Assembly (NCBI GenBank): GCA_030248065.1
Contig: JASAMV010002131.1
Location: 1-64,000, forward strand
Source: Rhynchonema sp. JSB1_4
Lineage: Eukaryota > Nematoda > Chromadorea > Monhysterida > Xyalidae
Direction of reading: 5' to 3'
Length of the DNA: 64,000 nt
In this document: piece after piece, positions 10,797-27,796 of the stretch
Layout: every line of letters begins with the position of its first letter
How positions within the stretch are numbered: the first letter of the stretch is position 1
Notes under the pieces: model-generated
Databases searched by the model: none
What the model saw: the letters and a program-made list of their open reading frames with translations, nothing else
Told to the model about the DNA's origin: nothing
Program-made: the position numbers and the translations under genes

Positions 10797-11894
10797 TTTA
10801 TTTTCGAAAATTATCGGGCTCCGAAAAAACGTTTTTTTTTCGTTTTTTTTCGAAAAAAATGGTGTTTTTCAGTTGGTCACTACACTTAGTCCCAAAAATC
10901 GCGCGGTCTGCGCTCAGTCTGCCGTATAATAGCTATTTTAGGCAAATATTCGTCAAAAATGCAAAAAATTTAGGCATAGGAATCCAATAGTATCCAATAC
11001 CAAGCACGCCACCAATCAGGTATTGGGGCAGTATTGAGTACCCAATACCACACCCACTGGGTCTGGGTGTTAGGTATTGGATGGTATTGGGTATTGTGCC
11101 CATGCCTGGTCCTAATCAAGCCATATAAAGAGTAAAACACCTCGAAGAAATACAACGGGGTGTTCCAACAGAACTGGGTGCCCCAATAATGGAGGGTGGT
11201 TTTTCAGCTCATTTGAAAAAAACAGATAGCTTCAATGGGGGTTTTACGACATTTCGGTGTTTTGTTTCAGAAGTTGTCCAATTATTCGCAACAACAACTG
11301 GCGGTTCGGTTGCGTTGCTTTGCGACAACACCGAGACATCGTGCGCTCAAGGTGAGTCCGGTTCTCCGGTTCCTCCTCCTGTTGTAACCATTCCAGTGAA
11401 ATCTGGCCTGAACTCTGATGAAGTCCTGAACCTCATCCTCAGGGATCGGAAAGTGCCCGGGTAAAGTCGGCCCGGCCCGGTCGGCGAAAACGCCAGCCCG
11501 GCCCGTCTTGGCTTAAGGTTGGCTCAGCCCGATCAGCCAGTTTTCAAGGGGCGAAAATTAAAAAGTCCAAAAAGCTGAAAAACTACGAATATTTTCTGCA
11601 CGAATAATTGTTTGTTCAAAATGATGACTGAAAAGATCAAGAATTTGGAAACGTTAATGCGCGAAGCGCAAACCTTTTGAAAATCTTGGTTCCAAAAATC
11701 AAAAATGGAAATATCCTTCGAATTTAGGCGTACCGGGCAGGCTGCTGTGCTCGGGCCGGCCTGTTTCCGATCTCTGCTGGTCTGCTGAACCTTCTCGGCT
11801 TCTTCCAAGATTTTATTTGCTCATAAGAACAACAAAGAATCAAAGGTGCATTTATTGTGCAGTGTTTTAAGATCACCACCCGGTTTGATTGCAG
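10797..11894. other. region upstream of thiolase 1
   Basis: Holds a stretch rich in TATTGGGTATTGG (about 10980-11100) and a GGCCCGGCCCG-rich segment (11455-11530) related to the element at 45905-46205. The first coding exon of thiolase 1, with the start codon, should lie here or further upstream but could not be identified. No other gene is supported. Confidence 0.4.
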
Positions 11895-15957
<4,063 letters not shown>

Positions 15958-16651
15958 ATATGTGATATTATAAATGATATTTTGTGGATTTAATGATAGT
16001 ACTCGCATATTCCAGTTCGTTAGTTTTCTCAACGACTGCTGTCGTACAGATCGAAGTTTAGTGCCTCTCTTATTTAGTTTGTTTGTAGAGCTTGATATTA
16101 ACTGGTCATCACATCACCATAGTTTTACGGAAATCTACAAACAATCCTTTTGATCTGAGTGTTGCATATCTGTTCTCTCGTGTACATGTGTACGTGTGTA
16201 AATATTGTTGTTCAACTCCACGAAACATTCTTGAAAGCAGCTCCATTTTGTCATGTTTTGCTTGATCGTATAGGTATTTCTCAGAACATCCAAAATTTGA
16301 CAGACCGGTTAGTTGCTGGCTAGATCCAGTTGCTTGGCTCATGATGAACCGTGTTTTTGTGATAAAGCTGTAGTCATGTGTTTTGCTGACCTCAAAATGT
16401 TTTATGAATAAAAAAGACCAACGGGCACATTATGGTTGTTGATGTTCGGAAACATGTTCAGTGTTGATCTGATCATTATATATTTCGAATGAAATACAGA
16501 TTGTTCATAATTTGCCCTTTTAAATTTTTCTGGATATTCCTTCTTGGTGGCTCGCTCGTGCTGTGTGCTGCCAAAAAAATGGTGAACTGACTTTTCGACA
16601 TTTTTTCATCATAATTTGAATGGCCAGCCAGTCAATCCCCTTGACGCGCAG

Positions 16652-19600
16652 GAATCCGTTGTGATCGTTTCTGCGTGCCGCACGCCCATTGGTTCATTTC
16701 AAGGTGGCTTGGGCACAATGACTGCTCCGAAACTTGGCTCAATTGCTATTAAGGAAGCTGTCACACAAGCTGGTTGGTTTTTTGTTGTTCTCTTGGTCTT
16801 GACTTTCTTTTCTTTTTCTCTTCGTTCTCTCTCGAATCAGACTGATCAATAGTTGCGATCCAAGGGAATCTGTCTTGGCGGCCCGTACTGTTTGATCGGA
16901 TATTGAGTTCTTTCGGGATTTTCTAACAACCTTGATTTCGATCAGCGCAAAATAGTTCGCTAACTGTCTTGCGTGCAAACAATTGTGCAACCGTGATGGT
17001 GAGCGGATTATTATTATCAGATTTAGCGCGGTGACTCGATTTCCAAATGCAACGTTACAAGAATTATCAACGCTTCCTATTGCAAAACTGTACTGCCCAA
17101 GTTTGATATGTGCCGATGTTTCACAGGTATTGCACCCGACCAAGTACAGGAAGTGTTCATGGGAAACGTTCTGTCTGCCGGTCTCGGACAGGCACCGGCC
17201 CGTCAGGCTGCATTGGGCGCAGGTTTGAACACGGTGTTGCTTAAATAGTGGTTTTACTTAATGTTTTCGTTTGGTGCTGCGTCATGAGTGACATCTCTCT
17301 TGGTGATGGTCTGATATCACAGTCGGCCAAATAAAGCAGATGTGGCCAATGTGTTGATTTTTGTGCACTGTGTAGATGGGCAATATAATGTCCTTTCCAA
17401 GAGTGTTATTGTTGTGATGTGACGAGGAAATGCTTCGCCTGCTTCATAGATATGAGACCAGCAATGAGCTGAAGCTGTTACCAAGCTGTTGTTTTTGCCA
17501 ACGAAAGTCCCGAACAAATATCGAAACAACATTAACTATGTAACTATATCGATGTAACTGCGACGTAAAAATGTGAAACCCGGCTGTCAAGCGTTACTTT
17601 CGACCTTATAGGCCTGTCCCACTCAACCCCATGCACGACGGTCAACAAACTTTGCGCATCCGGTCTCAAAACGGCAATGTTGGCATCGCAGTCAATTATG
17701 TGCAAACAACAACAGGTTGTAACCTAATGATTAATTCGTTTTGCACTCTGCCGATTCCCAACACTGGGTAGAATTTGTTGATTAGCCGACAGGATTTGAT
17801 TTGAACCACGTTCGCAGCTCACATTTTCATCAGGATAATCCTAATGTTTCAGATTGTTGTGGCCGGTGGCATGGAGAGCATGTCGAAAGCGCCCTATCTC
17901 ATGGAACGTGGACAGACCCCATACGGAGGGGTGACGCTCAAAGTTAGTGGTCTCTGTCAATGTGATCACGGCAACGAGATTTGGGCGTTTGTTCGAGGTT
18001 TTTAGAGGGGTATAGTGTTTCCTGTTTTTCTTGGTCCAAGGAAACACGCGGGCCCGTGTTATAACTGAACTTCTAGTTGAGGTCGAGATTACAATTTCGA
18101 TTCAATCAGGCAGCTGGCAAAAACGTGTCAAAGTTTGCCTGTGGAATCTAACAACAACAATGTTTCACATGCTCGCTGTGAGCTTTGTGCGTGTGCGCTG
18201 CCAGCATGTCAATGAAACGTTTCACCATGTTTGCTGCTGAGTGTCGTGCTTGGATTAACAAGGACACATTCTTAATCTCTTTCATTGGTTTCTGAAATCT
18301 CGACCCCAAACTGGAGTTGAGTTATAACGTGGGGTAGCTTGTTTCCTTTGACTTGCATAAAAAGGAAATACTATACCTAGTTACGTTGCTGTATCAGTGT
18401 CGGACCAGATCAGTTCATGCTGCGTGCTGCACAGGCAACTGAAAAAGTAGAAAACACACATTCTTGTGCCAATAGTATCAGTCGCAGAGCTGATGTTTTA
18501 CTCCAGAATGACCTCGCCCTCGGAACATGCGTGGTTGATTTTGAAACGCGGTTTGCCAGAGAAAAATGAAATGAATAAAGCGAACAAAACTGAAAACAAA
18601 ATCAGTCTTATCAAAAGCAAACAAATCTCACAGGATTCAATCGTATCCGATGGTCTAACGGACGTGTACGACCAAATACACATGGGTTTGTGCGCTGAGA
18701 AGACGGCAGTTGATTACAACGTGACAAGAGAGCAGCAGGACGCCTATGCAGCTGAGACATACAAACGCACCGCAAAGGCTTACGAGGCGCGCTGAGTTTG
18801 TTTTGGTTTTTGCAAACTCACGGTTAAATTTAGAGCCGCGCATGATTAGTTTTTTTTTTAAAAAAATTCAACCAGTGTAAAAGGTATTCCCGAAGTCTGT
18901 TGAATTTTACGCTGGTCAAATTCACAATTAGCAAGATGGCGCCCAATAATCCAATATGAAAAAGTCGCGCGGTTCGGCCCATGCCTTCAAGGTGCCTTGC
19001 AAGATTTTGCAATACGTCGCTTCTCGCTGGCTAGTCCATGGCAAGGCCCAATTGGTATCGCAGTGATTTTCATGCACACCTCGCTGCACCACTGGAATCT
19101 GGCTGACCGACCAAACCACATGCTAGCCTTGTAACGTTCGGCACATGTACTGCTCAGTTCTACCACGCGAACTCCGCCGTTCCTGGTTTCAGAACGGCAT
19201 ATTCGCTCCAGAGCTGGTGTCGGTGACGATCAAATCGCGATCTGGCGAGACCGTGGTCGACCGGGACGAGGAGTACACGCGGGTGAAGTTCGATAAGATG
19301 CCGACATTGCGCACGGCGTTCAAAGAAAGTTGGTGCGGGTGCAGACGGAGAAATGTTTCGCTACCTTTGTAAGTATTCGCAAATTTTATCGAAACAATTG
19401 GTACAATAAGACGACGAGTGGCCATGAACATGCTGCTACTTCAAACTAATTCACAATCACAAACAAAATCGTATGCGCTCATCTGGCAGAAAATTGTTTT
19501 GTTGCCGCGATGCCCAAACAGTTCGTTCAAACAATCAACAATCAATCATTAGGTGACCAAGTGTGAACCTTTTTGATGCAGGAACTGCCTGAGTATTCAT

Positions 19601-21619
19601 GTAGCCGTTTTCTCAGTACGAACACACATGAACTATCAAGCACAGGCAATGCCTTGTTGATTGGCTGTACAGATTTGCAATGGTTTTGGCTTCTGTGCAC
19701 ATATGTCGTGATGCAAATATGAATAGGTGAAAATACGTTTCGAAAAGATACATGCATACATACAAACTTACACAGCAATAATAGCACCAACAGGTGACAG
19801 TTGGTCTCACACAGTCTTTCACACACGAAAAATCAATGTGCTTCTGACCGCATTCTGTCAAACCAACAAGCATAAATAATAAAAGCAGCATGTTTTCAAA
19901 AAAATGTTTGCCTTGGTTCGAAAGCCGGTGATCCGAAGGCATAAATTGTCACGTACGTACGTGCGGGTGCAAGCCCTACCGGTTTTGAGCAGCGTAACAT
20001 GTGGCAAACATGTTCTTGTGTCTCTGACAAAATGGTACCTAGACACTGAACGCAGGAATTCATGCGCGTTACGGTACCACATGCACGCACATGCGGAATT
20101 CATGCACGCCAAGTTATGCAAGCTCACGGGGCTCAACACCCGGGGCGCACACGCAGTCTGGCTTTGATTGGGCCCCCAAAGCCAGCCACTGCTGTGTTGG
20201 AGTTTGTGTACTGAATATCTGTGGGCAAATTTCGGAATCTGCCTTCAGCCAAAATTCGGGATCAATCTCGCGTCAGGTCCGGTGGTGCCGCTATGAGGTG
20301 CCAACCAAGTACTCGACCCAGACGTCCCTTTTTGCTGGTGGCAGTACTTGGTCGCCCTTTTCAACCTGCTCAAGTAGATCCTGGTGTACCGGGTCATCGT
20401 TAGTGCTCATGCACTGGATGGCCATGTGACTTCATAAACATGAGCAATTGTGTTTCGTTATCGTTCTTGAGCTTCGCGGGCAAAAAGGGCCGAGATTTTG
20501 TGGCTGACATGGACCTCAACAACAAAGACTGCTCAATTATTGCAGCAACACAGAATGCAGCAGTCACTCTCAGACAGGGTTACGTGTCCAACCATTGCAA
20601 TGTTTCACAGATGGCACCGTAACGGCAGCGAACGCGTCGAGTTTGAGTGACGGCGCTGCGGCGTGCGTGCTCATGGCCGAATCACGTGCGCAACAACTTG
20701 CGCTCAAACCATTGGCTCGCGTGTTGGGCTTTGCCGATGCAGCGTGTGCACCGGTCGACTTTCCGATCGCGCCCTCGCTCGCCATTCCAAAGGTACTCCA
20801 TAAGATCTGCTGTGTTTGTTGATAGTGATCTTCTTTCGTTGCTGGTATCGACCTTGGTGACGACCGGGTCGGATCTGCAGGACTGATTGATGAGCCGATT
20901 CAATCATCAAGTTTGACGATATCGGCCATTTGGAACCTCTATGGTAACCAGCTTAAAAATAAAGTGATTTAACCCGTTCGTAGAACGTTTCTATATACGT
21001 ATTTATGTTTCTGTTTTTTTTGTACGTGCTATCCATTTGGCCGACCTACCACACACACAGGTGCTATCGCAATGCAACCTCAAAGCCAGTGATGTTTCAT
21101 ACTGGGAGATCAACGAAGCCTTCTCGGTTGTGGCACTGGCGAATATGAAACGGCTCAATCTCACGCACGACAATGTGAATGTGCATGGCGGGGCCGTGTC
21201 AATGGGACATCCCATTGGGTAAGTGGTTTAATTTGATGTCATTTCTGTAACTTGGTGTTTGGATCGGATCTGCGCTGGTATTGTAATTTTTTGTAGTTCG
21301 CTATTTACTGCTATCGCTAGTTTCTACCGCCGTAAATGTGGTTTGTAATGTACGTAGCTGCTACATGCGGTACTAACCGACTGGGCATTACTTTCATCAG
21401 TATAGCAAGAAATATCCTTCATTCACCAGAGTCACCTGACCGACTCAGATGCAGACTCAATGCTGGTCTATGTAATAAACCAAGTTGATGTGTTGCAGCA
21501 TGTCCGGCACGCGTCTGCTGGTGCATTTGTGCCATTTCATGAAATCGGGCGAGATCGGAGTGATTGGCATTTGCAATGGTGGCGGTGGCGCATCAGCGAT
21601 GGCCGTACAGAAGTTGTGA
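16652..21619 (+). CDS. ACAT1: acetyl-CoA acetyltransferase (thiolase), copy 2
   Basis: Tandem paralogue of the preceding gene with the same function. Exons: 16652-16772, 17127-17222, 17612-17715, 17853-17942, 18634-18786, 19193-19328, 20611-20792, 21061-21218, 21499-21619. Except for exon 1 (one extra codon) every exon has the same length as in copy 1. Motifs: [21 protein letters not shown] with the nucleophilic Cys, [35 protein letters not shown] then TGA. The start-codon exon is not identified. Exon 5 is odd: at the position where copy 1 has its GT donor, this copy reads GAG|GCGCGCTGAGT, so it either uses a weak GC donor or meets an in-frame TGA at 18793-18795. Several introns end in ATGTTTCACAG or ATGTTTCAG. 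Confidence 0.92.
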
Positions 21620-23190
21620 AGGCACATGCTATAGTCAGGCAGGGCTGGGTCGCGAAAAACGAACCGGGCAACATTATCATCAAATAATGCTGTCTTCTTG
21701 GAATGCAAATTTTCCAACGTTTTGCTGCAAGTTGTCGGCTGTTCGGGCGAAACGGACAAAACTCACTGCTGCTACATACATTATTGTAACGTACCAGTGG
21801 AGTGTGGCTAACTTGTTTTTCCCCTTCCCCCCCCCCCCCCTCCCCTTTTCGCAGCAATTTTCTCAAAAACCACCCAGCCCCTTGCATGCCATTCCCCCCC
21901 ACCCCCCCCCCCCCCCAAAAACCCCAAACGCAAACCCCCCCTTTTCGGCGTTTTTTTTGGAGAAAAAATTGCTCAGCCCTGGCTGTTAGATATTTATCTC
22001 AAGATTTTTTCGCATTTTTTGCAAAGACCATTTCATTCCGACGTTGTTTCGCACAATTGTTACGCGCTTCACTTGCCATGTAAAGTATTCTTTTCTGATT
22101 TTGTATCTTAACATGATGATTTCGGTTTTTAGTTTGTTTCCCGGGTGATTCAATTCCATAGGCCTTGATGTTGTTGTGAAAAAGTCGTGTCAAATACGTT
22201 TTTTTAATATTCGGATCATCTCATTAGCTCCACTGCTATGCAGAGATTGCTTTGTCAGTGGGTGTTTGAATGTCGTATCTCACTTAGTTTGTGCACTGCA
22301 CCATATAAAGACATGTATAACACAATTACGAGACAAAATAAAGTTAGTGAAAGATGATCTTTTCATCGTTGCTTTAGCCTGATTGGCCCCGACTGTCCTC
22401 CATTAGAACTATCAGCTGAGGAGGTGAGGTGGACATAAATGTCTCACCGTTTCTACAGGGAAACACCCGCATTCCAAAACGTCACCTCAAAGAAACTAGG
22501 AAAAAGTCGCGTTTTTTTGAAAGCATCACATCTGCCCATATACAGATCCTCCAGGAAAGTCGCGTCCCAGTGCGCAGTATTTTTTCGGCCTATGTTTAAC
22601 ACAACTGCCTGCCAATGCGGTGGGCCACCACACAATTGCTATGTTCAACATACAACTGCCTGTCACTGCGGTGTGCCGCCACACACAGCTACCGCGGTCG
22701 ACTGCAGTCGGCTGTACTTTGTGTGTTAAACATTTAGTCATCCGGTGGGCAAGCAGTTGACCACGCAGACAAAGGCGGCAGGCCAAATCCTGCGCAATGG
22801 AACGCCACTTGTTGGGAGATCGGTAGTTGTTTATTCAGGCATGAATCAAACAATAAAGTTGACAATGTCATTTTTTTTTTTTCATCTCGCTGTGTAAAAA
22901 AAAAAAAATTTAAAAATATTAAATTTAAATTTTTTTTTTTTTAATTAAAAAATTAACAAAAAAACAAGCCGTGGTTGTTGTGTGCAATCAGTCGCAAGCT
23001 CGGCGCGCGACTCAGTTTTGCGCTCGGGTTGGTCGTTCTTTTTATTTTTGTTCTGGCATGAGGCGTACTTTCTTCTCTCATGATTGTTTTCATTGCCTGG
23101 TGGTGCACCGGGTCGTCGTCGGTGATGTCCGTGCAGTCTAATACCACTTGAATGTGCATTCGGTTTATTTGCAATAACTGCTGAAGCAAA
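21620..23190. other. intergenic region after thiolase 2
   Basis: Contains a C-rich tract (21826-21945), a short tandem repeat with CACAACTGCCTG (about 22600-22690), an AATAAA-like signal near 22851 and an AT-only low-complexity stretch (22868-22968). No gene is supported. Confidence 0.5.
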
Positions 23191-23198
23191 TGAAACAT

Positions 23199-23444
23199 CA
23201 GCCAGCAAAGTTTAGACCAAAGCCAGCTCCCACGTTCAAATCACCACCGAAGGTGCAAAGTGATGTCCATGATAACAATTGCGGTCCCGGCACGAAATAT
23301 TTGGCGTCAGGTGTCAATGGACTATGTGCAATACCCGGAAATGCGCCTGCAATTTTTTCATCTGGTTTTGATGTTGTCTCGACCGCTTGTTTTTGCCTCA
23401 TTGCATTATGTACATTCAAATCAATAATTGCTCAATTTTCCTGA
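23199..23444 (+). CDS. possible terminal exon of a small secreted/membrane protein
   Basis: An open frame follows a good acceptor (TGAAACATCAG, ending at 23201). It encodes a proline/lysine-rich start, a short middle with CGPGTKYLASGVNGLC, and a hydrophobic C-terminus (VVSTACFCLIALCTFKSIIA) that could be a membrane anchor or GPI signal, then TGA. No upstream exon was found and I do not recognise the family. It could equally be a chance frame. Confidence 0.25.
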   Translation, partial: QPAKFRPKPAPTFKSPPKVQSDVHDNNCGPGTKYLASGVNGLCAIPGNAPAIFSSGFDVVSTACFCLIALCTFKSIIAQFS

Positions 23445-24005
23445 GTTGCATGATATCGGTGGCGATATTTTGTGGAGAAATAAAAACAAGAGTTAAATTG
23501 AAAGATTTATTGTACACCCGAACCTGACGTCTTGGAACCACAAACATCTAAAAAAATAAGCCAAATAGAGTTTGAAATGACATTGAAACGTCCACAGGGC
23601 CAATAACAATATGTATAATGTTGTGGAATGATACTCATCAAAAGCACCTAATGCGCAAGCCCTGAGGTTTATCCGACGTCTTACTTGCATACATCAATAA
23701 TAATCGCACGAATGCTGAGAGCAGCTGCTTTTGACCGTTCCCAAATTTACAGCTGTCGTACCGACCCACACAAATGCTCTGTCGGTGACACCAACATGCC
23801 ACGTAATCTAACTGAGTGAGAGCCGACGTGCGCACGCGCATTTCGCTATTATATACTTGCTGGCACTGCACAACGAAAGTTAGAAACCAGAGTATCAAGT
23901 TTCATGTTTTGTCACGGTCACAAAAACTCGAAACGCAAACAGCCAAAAAACTCGAAGAAAACAAAATTCCGTGGGCCGCTAATTCACATAATTTCAACAT
24001 TCAAG

Positions 24006-27000
24006 ATGCTGCGCGCAATATGGTTCATTGTCACAACCATATTGCCCCGTTTTGCCTTCCAACGCTCCCATCCGACATCGTGTGTGCACAATTGTTTCCC
24101 ATGGTTATTGCGTGATGATATCCCGTCACTGAGGGGTGGGGCTGTTGGCAAAGCGCCAATCGCAACCACTGCGTTGGCCCTCTACTCACCACACGTGGCG
24201 CAGGTCATGGAGGGACAATGCAAGTATGTACGTGTGGTCAAGTTTGTTTGTTGTTTGGGTTGTAACCTTATAAATAACGAGCGGTTATGATATTATTTCA
24301 CTGACCTTATCGTCAAATCTGACCCCAACATCGCAGGGCCTATCTCGCGCTCGACCAATGTCTGTCAAAGTGTCAAGCATCGACGATCAAGGACGATGTT
24401 CAAATATTGATCACTGATCCGACTGGATATTTGTGTCGAACACATCATCAAGGTAAAATTGGGATGCATGGAAGAGTTACGATGAATGGGCTTGTTCGCC
24501 AACATTGGCACTGATTATCACTGACGATGACCTGATGCATCGATTGCTTGTGAAAACAGCTTGTGATTCATCACTTGAAGCAATAATAGGGTAATGATGT
24601 GTCATGTCAGGTAAAAATAAAAATGTGTCATCGGCCCAACATACTGTAGATATACATAGATGACCAGTTAAAACAAAAAAAAATACCAAACAGATCGAAA
24701 TAAAACGAATCCCATCTCAAATCGTCAAAATATCCAGATTTTCTCTTCTACCGTCGTTGCTACCAACGAGCCGTGTCCAACATGGGGTCGTATTGTGACG
24801 AGCGCTGTGCACCCCAAGCGGCCATGCAGGCGCAAAGGGACATCGCGCTCGTCAGTCTCATTCGAATGCGACCATTGTGGCATCGGATGGATGTGGAGAG
24901 GGCCATCAATGCCACTTGCATGTCGGTGGAAGGGCAGGACTTTTGTGTCATGCTGTGGACTGATATGTACCTGGTGCACCGCACTGTGAGATTTCGGGGT
25001 TGCTGGCGTGACAGATTAGGCGTTTGGTACGTAACCAGTGTGTTGCATATTAGTGCCATGCGATGCACATATAGTACATCGGTACTCTGACGATGACCAG
25101 GTGCACCACCGGCGAAAACATGCGTGAAAAAATATACAGATCACTTTCAGCTGGTATTCGTGCTACTCGGCGTGTTTCAAGCAGTACGTCTACGGCAACG
25201 ACTGCGGTGGGTCATGCGCTTCGCACTTGATCACTGGACTCTTCAAACGCCACATGCACGTCATAGGAGCCATGTATGCCAAGTGGAGTCAACATCTCGC
25301 ATTGACCGATCAGTGCAGATTGCACTCGGAAACTGATGAGGGGTAACTTTGAGCCCAATAACGTGTAACCTGATGTTGACGATAATCCTCTGCGAAAAAA
25401 TCGGCCGCTCTGTTATTTTTCCCCTTCACCTACATATCTTCTACCCGGTTGTCATAGTCCGCTATATGTATACAATACATACCGTGCCGGGAAGACTCAT
25501 CATTTTTAATAAAACGGATTAACCGGATTAAACGGATTTTTACGTGCTGGTAGGAAGACTCATTGTGGATTTGAAAATAAAACGGAATTAAACGGAATCC
25601 AGCTGGAACTTGGTCTTGAACCAAGGCATCGGCGTAGGCTTAAGCCTAGGCTTATGCTTACGCTCACGTCTACGCATATATTTAGGCTTAGGCTTGGCTC
25701 AGGCTTAAACTTAGGCTGGCTGAATACACGCGGAGCATTGTACAACACACATAATGAGTCTTCCTGAGAAACGGCCCTAGGGGGAAGGCTCATTACGAGG
25801 ATTCCGTTTAATCCGCTTTATTTTCAAATCCATAATGAGTTTTTCCTTCAGGGCCTCTGCAGTGTAAACTGATTACAATAGTAATGAGTCGTACATATAC
25901 ATAATGACGATGACCTGGTGCAAACGTGTTCGGTGAAAGTATCTGGCTGAAAAGGACACAGCACAGAAACGCCAAAGACAGATGAATTTCCACTTTCCAG
26001 ATTCTACGACATTCTGAAGAATTGTGTGACGCTGCAGCAACAGCCCTCAACCAATCGACCCCCTAATCTCCATCCTGACCCTGATTCATCAGGGAGACAC
26101 AACACTGAATACAGCGGTCTTATGCCTGCGGGCATTGACACCACAAAGGGGGACATGGTTGGAGTGTACATTGGTTGACAAATAATATTTTAATATTTTC
26201 GCAAATTTGAACCAAATTAGGTACCTTTGGCCAACTGGCATCATAGTCAACCAGCTGTGGTAAAAAATGTTTTTTTGGTGTTTCGTGGCTTTGCTGCTAA
26301 AAGCTTGCAGATCAGACCATATGTTGACGCTGGTTTGCAGAAAGATTTTGTTTGTGAACATTTTGGTTGTTTGCCAGGAGTGAAACAGTGAAAATTTGAA
26401 AGAAATAATACCAAGTTTCAGTGATTTGAAGGTTGGAATTTACTTACGCGTGAAAAAGTTATGTTTTTGCATCTGTTGCAATTCATCATGAGCCATGTCA
26501 AACCTGGGGTTTGGATCGGACCGCTCCTGCCTTGCTGTCTGTCACGAGACTTTTTTGAACTAACGATATTAAGAGCTTTACTGGAGCTACTGATTTCGAC
26601 CAGCATGAAAGAGATCTGACCAGGCAAGACCAGTCCGATCCGACCACCAAGTTTGCTAATCGGGCCACAATTTTTCAATGGTTGTCTCTTATTTTCACAC
26701 AGGTGGTCAAGCACGACACCGGCTCGCACGATATCGCCAAAATGTTCATGGCGGTGAGCATTCTGTTCAGCGTGTGCTTCACGGTCGTGATGTCATCGAT
26801 CTATGGCACCTGCTATTGTCATCCGGACGCGGGTGAGTACCAAAGGGCCGTTGATGAAGCGCTAGAGCTACGACCACAGCTGCAGCTGCAGCAGCAGACG
26901 CCGAATTCGGAGGACAAGGGTGGCTGCTATCAGATGTTCAGGTTGGGACGATTTTCCCCCATGAATCAAGTTTTTTGGTTTTCTGAGATTGCCTGCCCGA

Positions 27001-27505
27001 TCATTCACACCGATAACTTGGTGATCGGATGTAACAGAATCGGACTATGTACTTAGTCACATTGATGTGATGTGACTAGACCGATCTGCCGTGCTGGCTG
27101 ATCGGATCACATGCAATCACAACTTTGATATCGACCCTTATTTGTTTTTGCTTAAATGTCTCTTGCGCTGATCTAAATTTGTGATAGTTTTGCAAACCTG
27201 ACCAAGACATCAGTACATGACCGAGGTAGGTCGGTCCGATCACCAGGTTTGACGCCGGCCCACACATCCCAGGAGAAATCCAACCCCACATAGTAATACG
27301 GTATTTTGAATGAAACATCACCCGACGTTTCAGTTACACGCTTCCAACCACCAAGCTGCCCCGCACGGCCACACTACAAACCCAACTACTGCCTGAAAGC
27401 ACGCCACAGAACAGTCATGCTCTGATATACAGTCCGGTTAATGGGTACAGTGCCATCAGCTACAACGCACGACGACCGCCGATGGTACTCAAATTCGATG
27501 TTTGA
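24006..27505 (+). CDS. cysteine-rich single-pass membrane protein, unknown family
   Basis: Exons: 24006-24223 (ATG plus hydrophobic start MLRAIWFIVTTILP, a likely signal peptide), 24337-24452, 24738-25026, 25151-about 25343, 26703-26940, 27334-27505 (TGA). The extracellular part has many paired cysteines (for example SCVHNC, QCLSKCQ, YCDERC, WYSCYSACF, NDCGGSC). Exon 5 encodes one membrane segment (about AKMFMAVSILFSVCFTVVMS), followed by a Gln-rich cytoplasmic tail ending VLKFDV. Phases agree except between exons 4 and 5, so one small exon in 25345-26700 is probably missing or the exon 4 donor is wrong. I do not recognise the family; it looks like a type I receptor-like or secreted-surface protein. 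Medium confidence in the gene, none in function. Confidence 0.7.
25488..25850. repeat. inverted repeat with degenerate TTAGGC core
   Basis: GGATTTGAAAATAAAACGGA (25566-25585) pairs with its inverted counterpart near 25815-25835 (CTTTATTTTCAAATCC). Between them (25630-25720) lie degenerate TTAGGC-like units such as GGCTTAGGCTTGG. It lies inside intron 4 of the membrane-protein gene. This is a second case of telomere-like repeats inside hairpin arms. Confidence 0.55.
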
Positions 27506-27796
27506 TCATGTATAAATGCTTTGCCACTTCGTAAGAGTAAACCAAGTGGAGCTTTGTGTGTCCTGGTTGTTCTAGCTTGTTTTTTTGACATGATGAATAG
27601 CAACAATAATGTATGTATGTATGTAATATCGGCCGAAAGTCAACTGATAAGAACAAAAATCCTCTCCTGGGAGGTGCATGATCCTCTCACTTTACTGATA
27701 GTACACCATGAGATGTAGCGCCAGAAGGAACTCAACACGTGAATGCATGAAGATACAGTTTTTATCAGAATAAGTCCAATTGACCAAGCATTCCTA

